This document shows, piece after piece, positions 59,477 through 64,000 of a stretch of 64,000 bases of DNA. Location: assembly GCA_031362985.1 (NCBI GenBank), contig JANLTO010000157.1, positions 36,086 to 100,085 of the forward strand, in the 5' to 3' direction. Below the pieces are notes generated by a model. The model searched no databases, was not told the DNA's origin, and worked only from the letters and a program-made list of their open reading frames with translations. The first letter of the stretch is position 1. Each line of letters opens with the position of its first letter. Source of the DNA: SHZL01 sp031362985 (GTDB lineage Bacteria > Pseudomonadota > Gammaproteobacteria > Xanthomonadales > SZUA-36). The position numbers and the translations under genes were made by a program.

Positions 59477-60532
59477 GTGACACTACCTCCACGTGAAACC
59501 ATGCTCCGGGCCATGCGGGACAATGATCCCGGCTTTGACGGCCTGTTTTTCACGGCCGTCAAAACGACCGGCATATTCTGTCGGCCGAGTTGTACCGCGC
59601 GCACGCCCAATGCCGCCAATATTGATTTCTTTGCCACGGCGCGTGAAGCCCTGGCCGCCGGCTTTCGCCCCTGCAGACGCTGTAAACCACTGCATGCCGG
59701 GGATGGCGATCCGGACTGGCTGCCCCGGCTGATGGAGGCGGTCGATGCGGACCCGTCCAAACGCTGGCAGGACCAGGACATCAGGGAACTGGACATCGAC
59801 CCATCGACCGTGCGGCGTTGGTTCATTACCCACCACGGTCTGACTTTCCATGCCTACAGCCGCTTGCGTCGTCTCGGCACGGCCTTGCGCCAGATCCAGT
59901 CGGGGGCGCCGGTGGCCAGCGCCATCATTGATTCGGGCTATGAATCGGAGAGCGGATTTCGCGAAGCGTTCTCGCAGGTATTCGGACATCCGCCCACGCA
60001 AGTAGACCGTGAGTCCTGTATCTGGATAAACCGGCTGGCAACGCCGCTGGGTTCCATGATCATGGGCGTTTCCGATCGCGGCCTGTACCTGCTCGAATTT
60101 GCCGAGCGGCGCATGCTCGACACCCAGCTCAAGCGCCTGCGCACGGAACTGGGGCGGGTATTTTTACCGGGCGAACATCCGCTGATGCATGCCGTGCAGT
60201 CCGCAATGGACGCCTATTTTGAAGGCAGCCTGAGGGAATTCACCCTGCCCCTGCAGATCAATGGCACGGCCTTCCAGGAACAGGTTTGGCAGGCTTTGCT
60301 GGAAATACCTTACGGACAGATGCGCAGTTACGCGGATATTGCGCAGCGCGTGGGTCAGCCCAAAGGAGTGCGGGCCGTGGGACGTGCCAATGGGGATAAC
60401 CGCATTTCCATCATCGTCCCCTGTCATCGCGTAGTAGGCAGCAGCGGCGAACTCACCGGTTATGGCGGCGGCCTGTGGCGCAAAAAGTACCTTTTGTCAT
60501 TGGAGCAGTCCGAGTCATTCACGCTGTCCTGA
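59477..60532 (+). CDS. ada: Bifunctional regulator / O6-methylguanine-DNA methyltransferase Ada
   Basis: A GTG at 59477 gives 351 residues, the usual Ada length (an ATG at 59501 is also in frame). The N-terminal zinc domain has Cys35, Cys39, Cys66 and Cys69 (FCRPSC, PCRRC); Cys35 would accept methyl from phosphotriesters. An AraC-type helix-turn-helix follows (VASAIIDSGYESESGFREAFSQVFGHPPTQ), and the C-terminal alkyltransferase has PCHRV with Cys316 as acceptor. It repairs alkylated DNA and activates its own regulon. Confidence 0.93.
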   Translation: MTLPPRETMLRAMRDNDPGFDGLFFTAVKTTGIFCRPSCTARTPNAANIDFFATAREALAAGFRPCRRCKPLHAGDGDPDWLPRLMEAVDADPSKRWQDQDIRELDIDPSTVRRWFITHHGLTFHAYSRLRRLGTALRQIQSGAPVASAIIDSGYESESGFREAFSQVFGHPPTQVDRESCIWINRLATPLGSMIMGVSDRGLYLLEFAERRMLDTQLKRLRTELGRVFLPGEHPLMHAVQSAMDAYFEGSLREFTLPLQINGTAFQEQVWQALLEIPYGQMRSYADIAQRVGQPKGVRAVGRANGDNRISIIVPCHRVVGSSGELTGYGGGLWRKKYLLSLEQSESFTLS

Positions 60533-60580
60533 GCACGTTCCCCCGCGTGACTTCTGCCATGGGCGGTAAATTTGGGGTCA

Positions 60581-60659
60581 TAAATTTGGGGTCAGAGTAA
60601 AGTGCCAGAGCACTTACTTTGACGGTTTAATCTTGCAATTTACTCTGACCCCAAATTTA
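60581..60659. repeat. 79-bp palindromic element of the GGGGTCAGAGTA family
   Basis: TAAATTTGGGGTCAGAGTAAA (first 21 bases) and its inverse at 60639-60659 are perfect arms around a 37-base loop. The left arm's outer part is duplicated just upstream (60567-60580). It ends 14 bases before the DUF885 gene start and may affect its transcription. Confidence 0.88.
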
Positions 60660-60673
60660 CGGGTACAAACCAC

Positions 60674-62425
60674 ATGAAACTACCATCACTGAAGTTCCCG
60701 CTTTCACTGGCCCTGTGGTGCGCTGCATCAAGCTTGCTGGCTGCTGAATCCTGGATCGAGGAAAGCAACACCAACACCGACGTGGTCATGCAGGCCCAGG
60801 CGAAGTTTCAGCCGGAACCCGTTTCCGCGTTCGGAATTGTGGCGGCCGATACCGAGATCATCGATCTCAAAGCCAAGCTGTACGAACGCTCACAGGCCGA
60901 TACCCAGCAATTGATCCAGGGTCTCGAAGAGCGCAAAAGCACCACAGAAAATCCGCGCGTGCTCCAGGATATCGACATCCTGATCAAGTCACTGCGGGAT
61001 CAATACCACACCGCAGAACTGAACGAGAAATACGTGCTGCAGTATTACAACCTGTCGCAGATCATTTATACCGGGTTCCAGGCCCTGCTCGATCCGCGTA
61101 ACGATCCGCAACGTTTCCCTGCGGCGCTTGAACGCCTGCAGAAATACACCGGTCAGGCAGCAGGGACAGTGCCGATTACCCAGCTCGCACGCGAGCGCAC
61201 CACGCAAGCGTTCGACCGGCCCGGCCTGCTGGGACCCTATCGAGTGCAGCTGGAAAAAGATCTCGCAAATGTTGCAAGGTATCGCGAAGGATTGCAGCAG
61301 GTGTTTACCGATGCAAAACTGGAGGGCTGGCAGGAGTCCGTGGCCATGCTCGATGCTCAACTGGATGAGTATGCCGCCTGGATGAAGCACGAACTGCTGC
61401 CCCGGGCGCGGGATGAGTTCCGCTTGCCCGAGGAACTCTATGCCGACAACCTGAAAAACTTCGGAGTCGACATAAATCCTCACCAGTTGATCCGCACTGC
61501 CCAACTGGGCTTTGCCGACATCCAGTTTCAGATGAAGTCACTTGCCGCCCAGATCGCCCTGAAAAACGGCTATGCCTCTGCCGATTACCGCGATGTACTC
61601 AAGGAATTGAGCAAGGAACAGATGCCTGAAGACACAATCCTGACCGTCTACAAACAGCGCTTGAAGGATATTGAGAAAATCATCCGCGACAATGAGCTCG
61701 TCAGCCTGCCGGACGTAGATGCCGTCATCCGCTTGGCCACCGAGGCTGAATCCGCTGCAGTACCCGCGCCCTTTATGAGCCCTCCCCAACTGATCGGTAA
61801 CACCGGGCAACCGGGTGAATTCGTGCTGGTAACCAGGAATCCAACGGACGAAAGTGGCGAACCCATGACGGACTTTGGCAGCCCGGCATCCACCTGGTCA
61901 CTGACTGCCCACGAAGCCAGGCCCGGCCACGAAATGCAGTTTGCCGCCATGCTGGAAAACGGGGTTTCAGAAGCCCGGGCAATTTATGCATTTAACAGTG
62001 CCAATGTCGAGGGTTGGGGTCTTTATTCTGAAGCCCTGGTGCAGCAGTATCTGCCGCTGGAAGCGCAATTGTTCGGACTGCGGCAACGCCTGATGCGCGC
62101 GGCCCGGGCGTTTCTTGATCCGATGCTGAACCTGGGTCTGATCGAACCGGAACAAGCCCTGGATTTCATCATCAAGGACGTGGGGCTGTCCCGCCCAATG
62201 GCAGTGCAGGAAGTGGACCGGTATACCTTTCGCGCCCCCGGCCAGGCGACATCTTATTACGTGGGCTATATGAACCTGATGTCCTTACGCACGGAAGTCG
62301 AATTGCGCATGCGGGATAAGTTCAATCAGCGCGAATACCACGATTTCCTGCTGGCGCAGGGTTTGCTGCCGCCGGAAATCCTGCGGCAGGTGGTATTAGA
62401 GGAGTTCGTGGCCCAGCCGCCCTAG
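60674..62425 (+). CDS. DUF885-family zinc-peptidase-like protein, exported
   Basis: The 583-residue protein has a signal peptide (LSLALWCAASSLLAAE). The family's HExxPGHxxQ motif is HEARPGHEMQ near residue 414, with the downstream conserved EGWGLYSEAL that supplies a metal ligand. The family is related to M32-type carboxypeptidases and the activity of most members is untested. Its stop overlaps the stop of the convergent DoxX gene by 4 bases. Confidence 0.88.
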   Translation: MKLPSLKFPLSLALWCAASSLLAAESWIEESNTNTDVVMQAQAKFQPEPVSAFGIVAADTEIIDLKAKLYERSQADTQQLIQGLEERKSTTENPRVLQDIDILIKSLRDQYHTAELNEKYVLQYYNLSQIIYTGFQALLDPRNDPQRFPAALERLQKYTGQAAGTVPITQLARERTTQAFDRPGLLGPYRVQLEKDLANVARYREGLQQVFTDAKLEGWQESVAMLDAQLDEYAAWMKHELLPRARDEFRLPEELYADNLKNFGVDINPHQLIRTAQLGFADIQFQMKSLAAQIALKNGYASADYRDVLKELSKEQMPEDTILTVYKQRLKDIEKIIRDNELVSLPDVDAVIRLATEAESAAVPAPFMSPPQLIGNTGQPGEFVLVTRNPTDESGEPMTDFGSPASTWSLTAHEARPGHEMQFAAMLENGVSEARAIYAFNSANVEGWGLYSEALVQQYLPLEAQLFGLRQRLMRAARAFLDPMLNLGLIEPEQALDFIIKDVGLSRPMAVQEVDRYTFRAPGQATSYYVGYMNLMSLRTEVELRMRDKFNQREYHDFLLAQGLLPPEILRQVVLEEFVAQPP

Positions 62426-62844
62426 TGGCTGAGTGCGCGATCCAGCGATGCTTTGCCCGCGCCTTCGGTCATCAGCGCCAGGGAAGATACCATCAGCAGC
62501 AGCGCCCACTGGTATCCGCCATCGGCGAACATGCCCTGCGGCAGATGTACCAGCACCGTGGCAACCAGCATGGCAAAAGCCAGCCCGGCGCTCCAGAACC
62601 GAGTAAGCAAGCCAATGACCAGGCAGGCGCCTCCAACGAGTTCAAAGCTGGCCACAAGGAAAGCACCCACCGCGGGTACGGGAAAGCCGATGCTGGAAAT
62701 GAACTCAACCGTGCCATCAAATGTCCCCTCGCCTTTCAAGCCCCATTTGGGTGCGCCGTGACCGATAAAAATGATTCCGGTGACAATCCGTAAGGCGGTA
62801 ATTCCCCAGCCGGCATCTGTGTGCATCAGGTTTTTGAGGTTCAT
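62422..62844 (-). CDS. DoxX-family membrane protein
   Basis: The ATG at 62844 with GGAGAG upstream gives about 140 residues. It has four membrane helices in the DoxX arrangement (ITALRIVTGIIFIGHGAPKW, VPAVGAFLVASFELVGGACLVIGLLTRF, AGLAFAMLVATVLVHLP, YQWALLLMVSSLALM). DoxX-like proteins are inner-membrane proteins linked to redox stress or quinone metabolism. The gene is alone on its strand. Confidence 0.88.
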   Translation of the reverse strand: MNLKNLMHTDAGWGITALRIVTGIIFIGHGAPKWGLKGEGTFDGTVEFISSIGFPVPAVGAFLVASFELVGGACLVIGLLTRFWSAGLAFAMLVATVLVHLPQGMFADGGYQWALLLMVSSLALMTEGAGKASLDRALSH

Positions 62845-62999
62845 GGGCAGTCTCTCCGGTGCGAGCAGGTTGAATTGCAGAGCCCAGATAGTACTGCATT
62901 GCATCCGGGTATTGCACCCTGGGGTTGCATCAATTTCAAACCAAACCGGCACGAATGCATACAAATGGAATTATTTTTGATTTTTTTTGGGGCTCGGGC

Positions 63000-63028
63000 T
63001 TTCAATGAACGCGAAAGTACTATATAAA
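63000..63028 (+). promoter_or_regulatory. Candidate promoter of the YgjP-like gene
   Basis: TTTCAA (63000-63005) and TATAAA (63023-63028) have a 17-base spacer in an AT-rich part of the 286-base divergent gap between DoxX and the YgjP-like gene. A T-rich run at 62974-62988 precedes it. The -35 match is poor. Confidence 0.35.
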
Positions 63029-63130
63029 TAATTTACGTCAATCCCTTGGTCACTCTTGCGGCGCTGGCGGCTCTCCTGGAGCCGGGACGAAGTGGTAGCG
63101 ATTTGCTGGCAATCTGCCGGAGCTCTACGT

Positions 63131-63868
63131 ATGTTATTGAAAACAGACCGTTTTAATCTTGAAGGCAGGGAAATTGCCTTTGATCTCGTGCGCAAAAAAT
63201 CTGTCCGGCGCAACATTCTCGTGCGATTTGAAGATAATGGGCGCATGCAGGTAACCGCGCCTCTGCGCAGCAGCACCAAGACCATCCATCTCGTTTTGTC
63301 CGGTATGCATGACCAAATCGTAGAACTGCGCCAGCAGGTACGCGAGCACTTCAGGGGTATTACCCCGACGCGCTACCGCCAGGGGGCATCGCACTGTTAC
63401 CTTGGACGCAGTTATACCCTTGACATCCATCGTGACCCAAACATCCGGCCACAGGTAATTCTCCGCACGGACCGGATCGAGGTGCATGTGCGTGAATGGG
63501 GCGAGGATGCCGTGCGGGACGCCGTGCTGGCCTGGTACCGCAGCCAGGCCCGGGACTATTTTTCCCAGCGCATGGACCTGATTGCCAGCAGCACCCGCTG
63601 GCTGCGCGGGGTTCATTTCCAGTTGCACCTGCGGCGCATGAAACGCAGTTGGGGCACTTGTGCAACGACCGGGCTGATCACGCTGAATCCCTTGCTGATG
63701 AAAGCTCCGCCCCAATACATCGACTACGTCATTGCCCACGAGTTATGCCACCTGCGCGAGCACAACCACAGCGCTGCGTTCTACCGCCTGCTGGAGAGAA
63801 TCATTCCAAACTGGGAAATCCTGCGCAGCGCGCTGAACGAGCGCTCGCACATGTACTTGCGCTGGTAG
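63131..63868 (+). CDS. YgjP-like metal-dependent protease/hydrolase
   Basis: The ATG at 63131 with GGAG upstream gives 245 residues. The zinc site is HELCHLREHNH (His203, Glu204, His207, third ligand His213), and SVRRNILVRFEDNGRMQVTAPL and RRMKRSWGTCATTGLITLNPLLM are YgjP-type segments. The family is sometimes called a SprT-like or M48-related predicted metalloprotease. It is cytoplasmic, with no signal peptide. The 132 bases after it hold nothing I can support. Confidence 0.88.
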   Translation: MLLKTDRFNLEGREIAFDLVRKKSVRRNILVRFEDNGRMQVTAPLRSSTKTIHLVLSGMHDQIVELRQQVREHFRGITPTRYRQGASHCYLGRSYTLDIHRDPNIRPQVILRTDRIEVHVREWGEDAVRDAVLAWYRSQARDYFSQRMDLIASSTRWLRGVHFQLHLRRMKRSWGTCATTGLITLNPLLMKAPPQYIDYVIAHELCHLREHNHSAAFYRLLERIIPNWEILRSALNERSHMYLRW

Positions 63869-64000
63869 CAGCAGGGGTGGGGGGTACAAGAGTGTGACAT
63901 TTAAGGGAGAACGCACCAAACGGGGAGAGGAAGCCAAGTGAGCCGAGGTTGAAGCTCATGACGGGCGGCACCGACACGGGGAACAGCGTGTTCATGTGCA

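Noticed and set aside
1..64000. tRNA, rRNA or riboswitch genes
   Set aside because: No cloverleaf, rRNA-like stretch or recognisable riboswitch was found by reading; absence is not proven without a covariance search.

Overview
The window is a GC-rich, densely coded stretch of a proteobacterial chromosome. The rlmJ gene, the PotF/SpuD-type transporter, the lipoprotein and TonB-receptor complement, and the GGGGTCAGAGTA palindromic repeats fit an environmental, probably marine, gammaproteobacterium. That placement is inference, and the sequence carries no rRNA or tRNA gene that would settle it. Many start codons are GTG or TTG. Genes are packed with 4-base overlaps inside operons.

Layout. 1-1451 is the 3' part of a dimethylglycine/sarcosine dehydrogenase-type gene. 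1546-20035 is a mosaic: a methyltransferase, a VOC-cytochrome c-PQQ fusion protein, secreted hydrolases, a cyanophycinase/penicillin-acylase operon, a sulfatase, an ion channel next to a ThiF-BNR propeller-MoaD cluster, a cupin, an acetyltransferase and rlmJ. A 7-copy 25-bp satellite follows at 20095-20269. Next come a TonB receptor and a TPR-sulfotransferase coupled to a MetF-like gene.

25892-46379 is a coherent catabolic island organised around a divergently placed BetI-like TetR regulator (33526-34164) with a perfect inverted-repeat operator candidate. Leftward lie an acyl-CoA dehydrogenase, a full polyamine-type ABC transporter with two tandem binding proteins, and a Rieske oxygenase. Rightward lie a class III aminotransferase, two phytoene-desaturase-like flavoproteins, a GcvT-fold methyltransferase, an ADP-forming acyl-CoA synthetase, an aldehyde dehydrogenase, an enoyl-CoA hydratase and a glutamine-synthetase-like gamma-glutamyl ligase. 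Together they look like uptake, gamma-glutamylation, oxidation, demethylation and CoA-dependent breakdown of an N-methylated (or S-methylated) polyamine- or betaine-like compound. No described pathway that I recognise has exactly this set, so it is the best candidate for a novel system.

46380-49116 is an accessory patch: a Fic/ribbon-helix-helix toxin-antitoxin pair, a 3' remnant of a second glutamine-synthetase-like gene, an array of helically spaced TTGACA motifs, and a single-chain wHTH-HATPase-STAS-like protein. The remainder (49158-63868) holds a Sel1 protein, two oxidoreductases, an ECF sigma/anti-sigma pair facing a DUF4331/TPR operon, a quinohemoprotein alcohol dehydrogenase, ada, a DUF885 protein, DoxX and a YgjP-like protease.

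Two 74-bp palindromic elements flank the acyl-CoA synthetase gene and supply its start codon, its first codons and its last 21 or so codons. A related 79-bp palindrome sits before the DUF885 gene, and half copies occur elsewhere.
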